Shown: in pieces, positions 34,360 through 43,474 of the stretch | How positions within the stretch are numbered: position 1 is the stretch's first letter | How the letters are laid out: the number at the start of each line of letters is the position of its first letter | Source: Akkermansiaceae bacterium | GTDB lineage: Bacteria; Verrucomicrobiota; Verrucomicrobiia; Verrucomicrobiales; Akkermansiaceae | Direction: 5' to 3' | DNA length: 56,940 nucleotides | Assembly (NCBI GenBank): GCA_903827375.1 | Contig: CAIKHZ010000261.1 | Span: forward strand, 1 to 56,940 | Made by a program: the position numbers and the translations under genes | Notes under the pieces: model-generated | The model's input: the letters and a program-made list of their open reading frames with translations, nothing else | What the model was told of the DNA's origin: nothing | Databases searched by the model: none

Positions 34360-37300
34360 ATGAGAACCATCTGTCTTCGAATTGCCACCCTGCTCCTCGC
34401 CTGTGTCGCCACCCTGTCGGCCGACGAGAAGAAACATATTGTGCTGATTGCCGGGCGGCCGAGCCATGGGCCCGGCGAGCATGAGCACAATGCCGGGGTG
34501 TTGTTGCTGGCGAAATGTTTGCGGGAGAACGCAGCGCAGTTGGCGGAGGTGAAGGTGCATCTGAACGCCGAGTGGCCAGCTGAAGCCGAACTGCAACAAG
34601 CCGACACAATTTTGATATATGCCGACGGGGCGGGCGGGCACCCGGCCTTGCAGGACAATCATTTGCAACAATTGTCCAAGCAAATGGCGCGGGGTTGTGG
34701 CTTCGTCTGCCTGCACTTTGCGGTGGAAGTGCCTGTGAAACCGGGTGGCGCTGAGTTCAAGAACTGGCTCGGGGGATATTTCGAAACCTTCTGGTCAGTC
34801 AATCCGGTGTGGGATGCCAGCTTCAAAGACCTCCCCAAACACCCGGTTTGCCAAGGGGTCAAACCGTTTGGCACTCACGACGAATGGTATTTTCACATGC
34901 GCTTTCAAGATGGGATGCAGGGCGTGACCCCGATTCTCAGTGCCTTGCCACCGCCCCAAACCGTGGGCAACTCAGACAGCGACCGCGGCGGTAACCCCGC
35001 TGTGCGCCTCGCCCTCAAAAACCAACAGCCTCAGCCGACCGCCTGGGCCACCGAGCGCGCCGACGGCGGCCGCGGCTTTGGCTTCACAGGTGGCCATTAC
35101 CACCAGGGATGGGCCAATGACGAACAACGCAAACTGGTGCTCAATGCCATCCTCTGGAGTGCCAAAGGGACGGTGCCGGCCAATGGCATCGACTCCAAAA
35201 TCAGCGCCGAAGATATGTTGGCTAATCTCGATGATAAGGGGCAGGCTTCGGCCAAAAAACCAGCCCCACCGGCCAATCCCAACCTGAAACCCGTCTATCA
35301 ATCGAAACTGGTTCACACCGAAGTTGTCGATATCAAAGCCAATCTAAAAGGTGCCAAACAGCTCTATCTGGTAGTGACCGACGGTGGCGACGGATTCGCT
35401 GCGGACTGGGCGGAGTGGATGGAACCCGTGCTGGTCAAGGCAGATGGCAGCAAAATCAAACTCACCGAGCTCAAACCCAAAACCGCGCAAGTCGGCTGGG
35501 GCCAACTCGGCGTCAACACACGTTGTGACGGACAGGGGCCAATGCGTGTGAAAGGCCGCAACGTGCCCTTCGGCCTGGCGGCACATGCTCCATCACTGCT
35601 CGCGTATGATCTCCCGGCCAATGTCGTGGCGTTCGAGGCCCAAGGCGGCATTGACGAAGGCGGCACCAACCAGAACGGTGCCACCGTCACCTTCCAAGTG
35701 TGGACGGAAAATCCCGGCAGCGCGGCCCCCGCCGCAGCGCCGCCGCCACCAGCCCCACCGGGCGTCGGGTATGGTGTCGATGACGCGCTCAAGAACATGG
35801 CCACGTTCCATACTCCCCCAGGGCTCGAGGCCTCTCTGTTTGCCGCAGAACCGATGATCCAGAACCCAACAAATATCGATATCGACCACCGCGGCCGGGT
35901 GTGGGCCACCGAATGTGTGAACTACCGCGGATATATGAACCTGCGCGATGAGGGCGACCGCGTCGTCATTCTCGAATCCACTCGCGGCGACGGCATCGCC
36001 GACCGTGAGAAAACGTTTTTCCAAAGCAAGGAACTAACCAATCCACTTGGCCTGTGCGTGCTCCCGCAGGCCAAGGGCACCAAGGTCATCGTCAGCGCCG
36101 CCCCCAATGTCTGGCTGCTAACAGACAAAAATGGCGACGATGTCGCCGACGAGGCCGTGGTCATTTTTAAAATTGGCGGGGTGTGGAATTACGACCATCA
36201 AATCCATGCCTTCATGCTCGGGCCTGACGGTAAATTTTATTTCAACGCGGGCAATTCCATCACTGAGTTGATGTGGCCGGATGGTTCGATCGTCAAGGAC
36301 ATGGATGGTCATGAGGTCACCAATCAGGGCAAACCCTATCGGCAAGGCATGGTGTTTCGCTGCGACATCGACCTGAACACCGGCAAGGCCAGCCACGTCG
36401 AAGTGCTAGGCCATAACTTCCGCAACAACTACAAAGTGGCGGTGGACTCATTCGGTACCCTTTGGCAGAGCGATAATGACGACGATGGCAACCAGGCCGT
36501 GCGCATCAACTATGTGATGGAATACGGAAATTTTGGTTACACCGACGAGTTGACCGGTGCAGGCTGGCAGAGTGCGCGCAGCAACATTGAGGCGGAGATT
36601 CCGCGGCGCCACTGGCATTTGAACGATCCTGGCGTCGTCCCCAATCTGCTCCACACCGGTGCCGGAGCCCCCACCGGCATCGTCGTCAATGAGGGCTCAC
36701 TGCTCGGCGAATCCTTCACTAACCAAATCATCCACTGCGATGCCGGGCCGCGCACGGTCCGCGCCTATCCGGTGACAAAAGACGGTGCTGGCTATCAGGC
36801 AACCATGGTTGATATCCTAACCGGAACAGACAACTGGTACCGAGCCAGCGACGCGGCCATCGGCTGCGATGGTTCGCTTTTCGTCGCAGACTGGTATGAT
36901 CCAGGCGTAGGCGGCCATGGCATGGGCGACAACGTAAAAGGCCACATCCGCGGCCGCATCTATCGGGTGGCACCGCCAGGGGCAAAACTCAACGCACCCA
37001 AGGTGGATGTGAGCAACCCCGCCGGTGCCGTCGCCGCACTTCAATCCCCTAACCGGGTGATTTGCGGGATGGCTTGGCAGGCGCTCCACGCCCAAGGCGA
37101 GGCAGCCGTCGGTGAACTCAGCAAACTCTGGCAAAGCCCACTGCCACGGATGAGAGCCCGTGCGCTCGGCGTGCTGGCACAAATTCCAGGCCATCAGATC
37201 AGTGCTCTCACGGCCGGGTTTCATGACGCCGATGCCGACGTGCGCACTTGGGCCCTGCGCCTAACATCCACGCTGTCTCGGAGCGGTTTGATCGATGCTG

Positions 37301-38742
37301 CAGCCCTCAAGGAGCCCATCGAAAAATTGCTTCACGACCCGAGTGCGGCGGTGCGTCGGCAGATCGCCATTTCCCTTCACGGGCAAAAGGATGTGGCGCA
37401 TTTCTGGAGCGCGCTTGCCCTGCAGCACGATGGCAAGGACCGCTGGTATCTTGAGGCCCTCGGCATCGGATCCATGGGCCATGAAGATGCGTGTTTCGAT
37501 GCTTGGCAAGCCGCCGTCGGTGAGCACTGGAACACTCCCGCCGGACGGGACATCTTGTGGCGTCTCCGCTCTGGCAAGACCGCAGCCTATCTGGCGAAAA
37601 TCCTCGAAGATCCGGCCGTCGCCAGCGGCGAAAAGGCGCGGTTTCTGCGGGCCTTCGACTTTCTGCCAACCTCGCCGTCAAAACTGTCCGCACTCATCGA
37701 ACTGGCGGGCAACGGCTCCAGTGCCGAAGTGATCCGGGAGGCACTGTTGCGCTTGAAAGGCAGCTCTGGCCCGGAGCTCGCCACCGTCATTCAAGCAGCT
37801 CTGACAAAATCTCGCGGCACATCACAGTTTGTGCAACTTGCCCGCGATTTCGGCGCAGCCGGCCAAGCTGCCGCACTGCTCGATACTGCTGTGGCCATCG
37901 CCAATGACCCCGCCGCCAACGACGCCATCCAGTTACTCTATCAAGACGCCGAGGCTGACAAGATCATCGATGCCGCACTCACCGGCCCCCATGCTGCGGG
38001 CGTCGTTGCAGTGCTCGGCAGCAGTGGCACCGCCCGAGGGCTGACACGCCTCGGGACGCTACTATCTAACACGCAAGCCTCGCTTGAGCTACGCCAGCAA
38101 GCGGTGCGTGCTTTCTCCCGCAGCCAAACAGGTGCCACGGCGCTTCTGAAGTTAGCCAAAGACGGGCATCTGCCTGCTGAGTTGGCAGCCGCTGCCGCCA
38201 GCGCGCTGCGCCTTGTGCAATATCCCACGCTCACCAGCGACATCGACGCGCTCTTTCCGGCCCCGGCGGCGCTCGGCGGAAAGACACTCCCGGCCATTCC
38301 TGAACTTGCCAAGATATCAGGCGATGTGGCGCAAGGTCGCGCTGTGTTCGAGCGTCCAGAAAGTTCATGCATCACCTGCCATCGCATCGGCAAGCTCGGG
38401 GTTGATGTCGCCCCTCCGCTAGACGCGATTGGTGCCAAACTCACCAAAGAACAACTCCTCGACTCCATCATCAACCCCAACGCCAGCCTCAGCATGGGCT
38501 TCGAAACCACCCAACTCGCCCTCAAGGACGGCAGCACCGGCTTTGGCATCGTTCGCAGCGAAACTGCCGACGAGTTGATTCTGGCACTGCCTGGTGGCAC
38601 GACCCAGAAATTCCGCAAGGCCGACGTCACCAAGCGCGAAAAGCTCACCACCTCGCTCATGCCCAATGGCCTCAGCCAAGTCCTGAGTCAGGCCGAATTG
38701 GTCAATTTGGTCGAGTATCTCTCATCCCTCAAAGCCAAGTAA
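34360..38742 (+). CDS. ThuA - NPCBM - PVC-type dehydrogenase - HEAT - CxxCH cytochrome fusion
   Basis: A 1460-residue exported protein (signal 'MRTICLRIATLLLACVATLS'). The domains in order are: ThuA at about 25-275 ('HIVLIAGRPSHGPGEHEHNA', 'GFGFTGGHYHQGW'); an NPCBM-like carbohydrate-binding domain at about 310-455 ('LYLVVTDGGDGFAADWAEW'); and a beta-propeller dehydrogenase-like domain at about 470-885 ('FHTPPGLEASLFAAEPMI', 'NIDIDHRGRVWATECVNYRG', 'DWYDPGVGGHGMGD'). HEAT-like repeats occupy about 890-1300, and a C-terminal haem-c domain has CITCH near 1337-1341 and 'VDVAPPLDAIGAKLT'. This PVC-specific architecture is thought to oxidise sugars at the cell surface and pass electrons to the haem. 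HiPIP or soluble cytochrome could be the acceptor. Confidence 0.93.
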   Translation: MRTICLRIATLLLACVATLSADEKKHIVLIAGRPSHGPGEHEHNAGVLLLAKCLRENAAQLAEVKVHLNAEWPAEAELQQADTILIYADGAGGHPALQDNHLQQLSKQMARGCGFVCLHFAVEVPVKPGGAEFKNWLGGYFETFWSVNPVWDASFKDLPKHPVCQGVKPFGTHDEWYFHMRFQDGMQGVTPILSALPPPQTVGNSDSDRGGNPAVRLALKNQQPQPTAWATERADGGRGFGFTGGHYHQGWANDEQRKLVLNAILWSAKGTVPANGIDSKISAEDMLANLDDKGQASAKKPAPPANPNLKPVYQSKLVHTEVVDIKANLKGAKQLYLVVTDGGDGFAADWAEWMEPVLVKADGSKIKLTELKPKTAQVGWGQLGVNTRCDGQGPMRVKGRNVPFGLAAHAPSLLAYDLPANVVAFEAQGGIDEGGTNQNGATVTFQVWTENPGSAAPAAAPPPPAPPGVGYGVDDALKNMATFHTPPGLEASLFAAEPMIQNPTNIDIDHRGRVWATECVNYRGYMNLRDEGDRVVILESTRGDGIADREKTFFQSKELTNPLGLCVLPQAKGTKVIVSAAPNVWLLTDKNGDDVADEAVVIFKIGGVWNYDHQIHAFMLGPDGKFYFNAGNSITELMWPDGSIVKDMDGHEVTNQGKPYRQGMVFRCDIDLNTGKASHVEVLGHNFRNNYKVAVDSFGTLWQSDNDDDGNQAVRINYVMEYGNFGYTDELTGAGWQSARSNIEAEIPRRHWHLNDPGVVPNLLHTGAGAPTGIVVNEGSLLGESFTNQIIHCDAGPRTVRAYPVTKDGAGYQATMVDILTGTDNWYRASDAAIGCDGSLFVADWYDPGVGGHGMGDNVKGHIRGRIYRVAPPGAKLNAPKVDVSNPAGAVAALQSPNRVICGMAWQALHAQGEAAVGELSKLWQSPLPRMRARALGVLAQIPGHQISALTAGFHDADADVRTWALRLTSTLSRSGLIDAAALKEPIEKLLHDPSAAVRRQIAISLHGQKDVAHFWSALALQHDGKDRWYLEALGIGSMGHEDACFDAWQAAVGEHWNTPAGRDILWRLRSGKTAAYLAKILEDPAVASGEKARFLRAFDFLPTSPSKLSALIELAGNGSSAEVIREALLRLKGSSGPELATVIQAALTKSRGTSQFVQLARDFGAAGQAAALLDTAVAIANDPAANDAIQLLYQDAEADKIIDAALTGPHAAGVVAVLGSSGTARGLTRLGTLLSNTQASLELRQQAVRAFSRSQTGATALLKLAKDGHLPAELAAAAASALRLVQYPTLTSDIDALFPAPAALGGKTLPAIPELAKISGDVAQGRAVFERPESSCITCHRIGKLGVDVAPPLDAIGAKLTKEQLLDSIINPNASLSMGFETTQLALKDGSTGFGIVRSETADELILALPGGTTQKFRKADVTKREKLTTSLMPNGLSQVLSQAELVNLVEYLSSLKAK

Positions 38743-38836
38743 TTGGATACAGGCTTGCACTGAACCGGTTTCCTGCTAAGCCATATCCCGTGCCCCGGCC
38801 GCGCTTGGCATCGCCCAATCCAACCCACCCCATCGC

Positions 38837-39069
38837 ATGAAACGACTCGCATCGCTCACGGCTCTGATCCCCAGTGCCTCATTGGCCTGCTCCGCCGAAA
38901 ATGCCATGTTCCACGGCAAGGATCCACAACGATTCATGAACGGCCTGTTGACCGTTGACGTGCCCGGCAAATCGAGGGTCGGCGCCAAGAAGGAAGGGAT
39001 CACCTGCAACTTCACGCCGGGGATCCGATGACCGTCCAAATGAAGGACATGATTCTTAAAAGCGAATAA
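38837..39069 (+). pseudogene. Collapsed DUF1080 (3-keto-disaccharide hydrolase) gene remnant
   Basis: An ATG at 38837 opens 'MKRLASLTALIPSASLACS', a signal peptide, followed by 'FHGKDPQRFMNG', which resembles the first mature residues of DUF1080 proteins. The frame then stops at 39031. In another frame, bases from about 39000 to 39069 read 'HLQLHAGDPMTVQMKDMIL', very like the C-terminal strand of DUF1080 domains, and end in a stop. Almost all of the roughly 200-residue domain in between is missing. I infer an internally deleted hydrolase gene between the ThuA/dehydrogenase and GH4 genes. It could instead be a short real gene of 64 codons. Confidence 0.55.
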
Positions 39070-39093
39070 TCCAAACCAAAGAAAAATTCAGTT

Positions 39094-40512
39094 ATGGCTA
39101 AAATTGCAATGATAGGAGCGGGCAGCTTGGTATTCTGCAAGACCCTTATGTCGGACTTTCTCGCCACCCCGGCATTGGCTGGCAGCGAGTACCGCTTGAT
39201 GGCACTGACCCGCACGCGGCTGGACAAGATGCACGCCTTTGTCACCCGCATGATCAATGACAACGGCGTCAACGCAACCGTGATGTCCACCACCGACCGT
39301 CGCGAAGCCCTGCGCGGGGCGGACTATGTGGTGGTGATGTTGCAGGCCGGCGGCGTCGAGGAATTCCGTCAAGATTACGAGATTCCGTTGAAGTACGGCG
39401 TGGATCAATGCATTGGCGACACGCTGGGGCCGGGCGGGGTGTTTCGTGCGTTGCGGCATATTCCGGCGCTGCTGGAAATTGCCCGGGATATGCAGGAACT
39501 ATGCCCTAACGCCATCCTCTTCAACTATGCCAACCCGATGGCCATGTGCTGCTGGGCCTTGGGACGGGTGCCGGGACTGCAATTTGTCGGCCTCTGCCAC
39601 GGCGTGCAAACGACCATGGATTTGATTGCCAGCTACACCGGCGTGGCCAAGGATGAGATTGATTTCCTGGCCGCCGGCATCAACCACATGGGGTGGTTTT
39701 TGAGACTCGAGCATGGCGGGCGCGACCTCTATCCAATTCTCAAGGCCAACTTCGAAAAGCCCGGATTCTATGTGAATGAAAAGGTACGCGGTGAGGTGTT
39801 ACGGCACTTCGGCTACTTCATGACGGAGAGCACCGGCCATCTATCCGAGTATTTGCCATACTTCCGAAAAAACCGCAAGGCCCTCGAGCTTTACTGCGAC
39901 GAGCCGTCGTTTGGCGGCGAGACCGGTGCCTATTACAAGTACTGTGCGATGCTGGCGGAGAAATTTGCCAGCACGGATCCGCTGTCCATTGAGTCCACGG
40001 CGCTTGCGGCTCGAAGTGCGGAGTACTGTTCACATATCATTGAAGCCAGGGAAACCGGCGAGATTTTCCGCCTCAACGGCAACGTCCGCAACGATGGCTA
40101 TATCACCAATCTGCCCCAAGGTTGCTGCGTGGAAGTGCCAATCTATGTCGATCGCCTCGGCTTGCACCCGACGGTGGTTGGCGATTTGCCGCCGCAGTGT
40201 GCCGCGCTCAATCTAACCAACGTGTTGGTCCAGGGGCTGGCCGTTGAAGCGAGCTTCAGCGGGGATCCTGAATTGGTGATGCAAGCTGTGGCGCTCGATC
40301 CGCTGACCTCCGCCGTGCTAACTCTGACGGAGATCCGCTCGATGGTGGCGGAAATGCTCGAGGCGGAGCGCCAATATCTGCCACAATTTGCCGGGCGCAG
40401 CCTGCGTCCCGTACCCGTAATCAGCGTGCCGGCAGACGTTCAACGCCAGGAGGTTCCGCTAGACCCCGCGCTGGCCATTGCCAATCGCTTCGGCACGCTG
40501 GCCAACGCCTGA
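39094..40512 (+). CDS. Glycoside hydrolase family 4 (NAD- and metal-dependent)
   Basis: A 472-residue cytosolic enzyme of the MelA/AglA type. The N-terminal Rossmann motif 'AKIAMIGAGSLVFCKTLMSD' binds NAD, and 'GADYVVVMLQAGGVEEFRQD' is the second nucleotide-fold strand. Metal ligands lie in 'FVGLCHGVQTTMD' (Cys near 168) and 'AAGINHMGWFLRL' (His near 198). GH4 enzymes cleave glycosides by transient oxidation at C3, so a 3-keto-sugar intermediate is part of their mechanism. The CHG form of the Cys motif has been linked with glucuronidase-like members rather than the CHS of alpha-galactosidases, but that is a weak guide. The gene sits in the sugar region, 24 bp after the DUF1080 remnant. Confidence 0.93.
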   Translation: MAKIAMIGAGSLVFCKTLMSDFLATPALAGSEYRLMALTRTRLDKMHAFVTRMINDNGVNATVMSTTDRREALRGADYVVVMLQAGGVEEFRQDYEIPLKYGVDQCIGDTLGPGGVFRALRHIPALLEIARDMQELCPNAILFNYANPMAMCCWALGRVPGLQFVGLCHGVQTTMDLIASYTGVAKDEIDFLAAGINHMGWFLRLEHGGRDLYPILKANFEKPGFYVNEKVRGEVLRHFGYFMTESTGHLSEYLPYFRKNRKALELYCDEPSFGGETGAYYKYCAMLAEKFASTDPLSIESTALAARSAEYCSHIIEARETGEIFRLNGNVRNDGYITNLPQGCCVEVPIYVDRLGLHPTVVGDLPPQCAALNLTNVLVQGLAVEASFSGDPELVMQAVALDPLTSAVLTLTEIRSMVAEMLEAERQYLPQFAGRSLRPVPVISVPADVQRQEVPLDPALAIANRFGTLANA

Positions 40513-40525
40513 TCCCATCTCTCCG

Positions 40526-43384
40526 TCAAGGTGCGGATAGCTGGTGGATGGTGCCGTGAATCGAGCGCTCGACGGGTGATCCGTCGGGTGCCTTGAACTT
40601 CACGTTGAGTTCGTAACATTGCGTGGTGACAAGCGCCGGAATATTTACCGTGAGCGTGCGGCCATCCTGGCTAAGACTCGCCCCGGTGATTTCCAGCGGA
40701 TGCTCACCGACGTGCGGCGAACCGTAATCCGCAGTGCGCTTGAGTGACCAAATTCGGAAGGCACAGGCAGCAGGAGTGACGCTGGCCGGGTCCAGCACAT
40801 CGCTGAATGTCACCCGCATGGCACCTTGCACCGGGTGCATGGCGAGCGGGACATGGGCCGCCTGGGTGCCCCGGCGGATCCGATAGAAACCACCGGGTGA
40901 GGTGGCATTGCCGGCCCATGCAAACATGCCGCAGGTATAGAGGGCACCATCTGCGGCGAAGCGGCCTCGCATGATGCCGGTGGCAAACGCCGGCATCGGC
41001 AACTCGCACACGGCACCCTGCCAGATACCGGCGGCCTGCTCATGGGGCACAATAAAGGCGCGGCCGGTGCCATAACTGAGGTTGAGCAGTGAGCCGCCCA
41101 GATCACCCCAGGCGTTTTTGGGCACCCACAGCAATTCCGCCGGGCTGCGGTCCTTGTTGTTAGTGATCCACACCATCGGCTGCTCCATGGCAGAATCGGA
41201 TTCATCCGTCACGTCGGTATAACCGGTTATGTTGCCATAAAAGCCACCGGTTTTCACCCGGTTAATGCGGTTTTTGGGTGTCCAATACCCTTCCTGATCG
41301 GTGACGAAATACGTGCCGTCGTCATTGAGGCAAACCCCGTTGGCCGCCCGAAAACCCGTGGCTAGGATGTCGGTTCGCTTGCCGTCGGCGCTCACCCGCA
41401 ACAATGTCCCGTGATGCGGCACCAGCGCCGGCAGCGCGTGGCGGGCGCACTTGGCATAGTAAAAGTTGCCTGCTGCATCCGTCTGCAAGCCCATCGCAAA
41501 CTCATGAAAATGCTCGGTCACCTGATGGTCGTTGTTGAAGCACTCAATAAAGTCGATTTCCCCGTCACCGTTCAGGTCATGCAAGCAGGCGAGCTGGTCT
41601 CGACAAGTGATGAACACGTCGTTGCCTCGGAACTTCACGCCTAACGGTTGGAACAAACCACCGGCGATGCGCCGCCAACGCAGGGTGGCGGGAGCGGGAT
41701 CCATCACTCCCTCGACCCGCCATACATCGCCATTCCACATGGCGACCACAGCGGCCTTGCCATCCGGGGTAAAGTCGAAGCCGCCAGGACGCAACCAACT
41801 TTGCCACGGATTGTCCAGCGGTAGCGGGAATGTATCGGCGATGAATGAGGCCGCAGGATTGCCGGGTTCTGACGTGGTGGTTAGTTCCTGCGGCCAGCGG
41901 GCCGGACCTCCAGTAGTCAGCGGCTCAAGGGCCAACGGAGCACTATCGGCTTTGGCCAATGCTGCGAGCTCCTCTGGGGCACTGCGCGAAATGAAAATGC
42001 GCGTCCGAGCTGCGCCAGGCAGCTCGGCCAACCAGAAGCCACCGTCCTTGCGCAGGGTGCCATCGCCTTTTAGGGCGACACTCAATGAGTCCGGGGCCAC
42101 CCGCAACTGAAGCGGTTTGGTGGCAGCTGCGATGTTGAATGTCCTTATGAACACTGTGTTGGCATCAGTTTCCAGCAAGCCGGGTGATTCAAGAACACGG
42201 GTACCGCAGATGGTAGATGCTATCACCGCCTTGTCCCCCTGCAGGTACAATCCGTCGTAGCGTGCCCACTCACGGGGCAGCGGCCCGTATCGCAGGTGGT
42301 CGCGCCCGATCAGCCGGGCGTCATCCCAACTGCCATCCGGCGATGCCCAGCCGGGCCCGACCGGGTTGACGACGTGTTTGTCGCCGGTGAGACTTACGTG
42401 AGAGCCGTGGCCGCCGTCAAAGGCAATGTTGTGCCAATCGATGAAGTTGCCAGTGGTGGCGGCAGCCAGGCGCATCGTGTCGTGGTCATACACCATCCAA
42501 GCCCGGCCTTTACTAACACCTCCGGGACCATCGTCGAGGCGGATGGCTATGCCTTTTTGGGCGATGTTGCCCGGGGCCACCTGATAGGTCCAAAACAGGG
42601 CGGGCCCGAGGTCCATGCGCAGGTATTGGGGCTGATCTCGATCGATCTTTTCGGCCTCCCCGCGTGCCAGCGCCTTGGGCAGTGAGGCGAGGTATTCGGG
42701 GGTGATTTGAAACCATTGTCCGGGGTTGTGAGGGCGCAGGAACGTCTCGCGAATGTAGTGGATAACCGCATATTTTTGCGCTGTGGTGAACTGCGGCTGT
42801 GCCACCATCTGGCCGAATCCCTTGGTCAGCGTGCGATACATCGAGTAGGGGTCCGAGCCATTCTTGAACTGTCCCTCAGCAAAGCGCAGGGCCGTGGGCA
42901 GCGTGCCTGGCTTGTCTTTGGTGCCGTGGCAAGCCACACACAGCGAAGCATAGATTTTGCCACCCTCGGCGAGGACTTGCGGGTTCCATCCAGCCACCAA
43001 TTCGCCGTGATCACTGCGCTCCAGTTCTTGCACCCAAGCGCTTGTCACCGTGGCTCCAGCCGCCGCTTCCACCAACGGCCGGCTGAGGGGCTTAAGTCCT
43101 TTGACTTCCTCGGGACCGCGCTGCAACTTGCCGCCGGACCACACCCGCAGCACCGCCGGACCCTTCGCCGGCTTCTCCACTGCGATATCCTGCGTGGTGC
43201 CCTCTGGCAATTCCATCGTCGGGCCGTCGGGCCAATGCAAAGTGGCGCGTGTGGACGCGGAATACTCGACGTGCAGGCGGTAGTTTCCCGGCCACTTCGC
43301 AGCATCCAGCGGCAAGGCATCACGCGGCACCGCCGAAACCACTGGGGCTAGCAGAAATATCACGAGTACGGCAATGGTTTTCAT
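40526..43384 (-). CDS. Exported c-type cytochrome with DUF6797-like region and beta-propeller
   Basis: A 952-residue exported protein. The signal is 'MKTIAVLVIFLLAPVVSA'. After a small beta domain, a cytochrome c unit has CVACH near 151-155 ('GGKIYASLCVACHGTKDKPG') with a Met in 'TKGFGQMVAQPQF' as likely sixth ligand. The DUF6797-like block follows ('FWTYQVAPGNIAQKGIAIRL', 'FDGGHGSHVSLTGDKH'). A propeller of the PQQ/sorbosone-dehydrogenase kind spans about 540-850 ('GGFDFTPDGKAAVVAMWNGD', 'LNGDGEIDFIECFNNDHQ'), and a C-terminal Ig-like domain closes it. It is probably another surface oxidoreductase for sugars or alcohols. It converges on the GH4 gene with 13 bp between stops. Start 43384 is set by the signal; an ATG at 43393 is also in frame. 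Confidence 0.85.
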   Translation of the reverse strand: MKTIAVLVIFLLAPVVSAVPRDALPLDAAKWPGNYRLHVEYSASTRATLHWPDGPTMELPEGTTQDIAVEKPAKGPAVLRVWSGGKLQRGPEEVKGLKPLSRPLVEAAAGATVTSAWVQELERSDHGELVAGWNPQVLAEGGKIYASLCVACHGTKDKPGTLPTALRFAEGQFKNGSDPYSMYRTLTKGFGQMVAQPQFTTAQKYAVIHYIRETFLRPHNPGQWFQITPEYLASLPKALARGEAEKIDRDQPQYLRMDLGPALFWTYQVAPGNIAQKGIAIRLDDGPGGVSKGRAWMVYDHDTMRLAAATTGNFIDWHNIAFDGGHGSHVSLTGDKHVVNPVGPGWASPDGSWDDARLIGRDHLRYGPLPREWARYDGLYLQGDKAVIASTICGTRVLESPGLLETDANTVFIRTFNIAAATKPLQLRVAPDSLSVALKGDGTLRKDGGFWLAELPGAARTRIFISRSAPEELAALAKADSAPLALEPLTTGGPARWPQELTTTSEPGNPAASFIADTFPLPLDNPWQSWLRPGGFDFTPDGKAAVVAMWNGDVWRVEGVMDPAPATLRWRRIAGGLFQPLGVKFRGNDVFITCRDQLACLHDLNGDGEIDFIECFNNDHQVTEHFHEFAMGLQTDAAGNFYYAKCARHALPALVPHHGTLLRVSADGKRTDILATGFRAANGVCLNDDGTYFVTDQEGYWTPKNRINRVKTGGFYGNITGYTDVTDESDSAMEQPMVWITNNKDRSPAELLWVPKNAWGDLGGSLLNLSYGTGRAFIVPHEQAAGIWQGAVCELPMPAFATGIMRGRFAADGALYTCGMFAWAGNATSPGGFYRIRRGTQAAHVPLAMHPVQGAMRVTFSDVLDPASVTPAACAFRIWSLKRTADYGSPHVGEHPLEITGASLSQDGRTLTVNIPALVTTQCYELNVKFKAPDGSPVERSIHGTIHQLSAP

Positions 43385-43474
43385 AGTTATCAAAATGGGT
43401 GGCGGCCATCCGCCACGGACGCCACCAGACCGAGTTCTTTAATCCACGATCCGTGCGATGTCAACGCGTCGATC

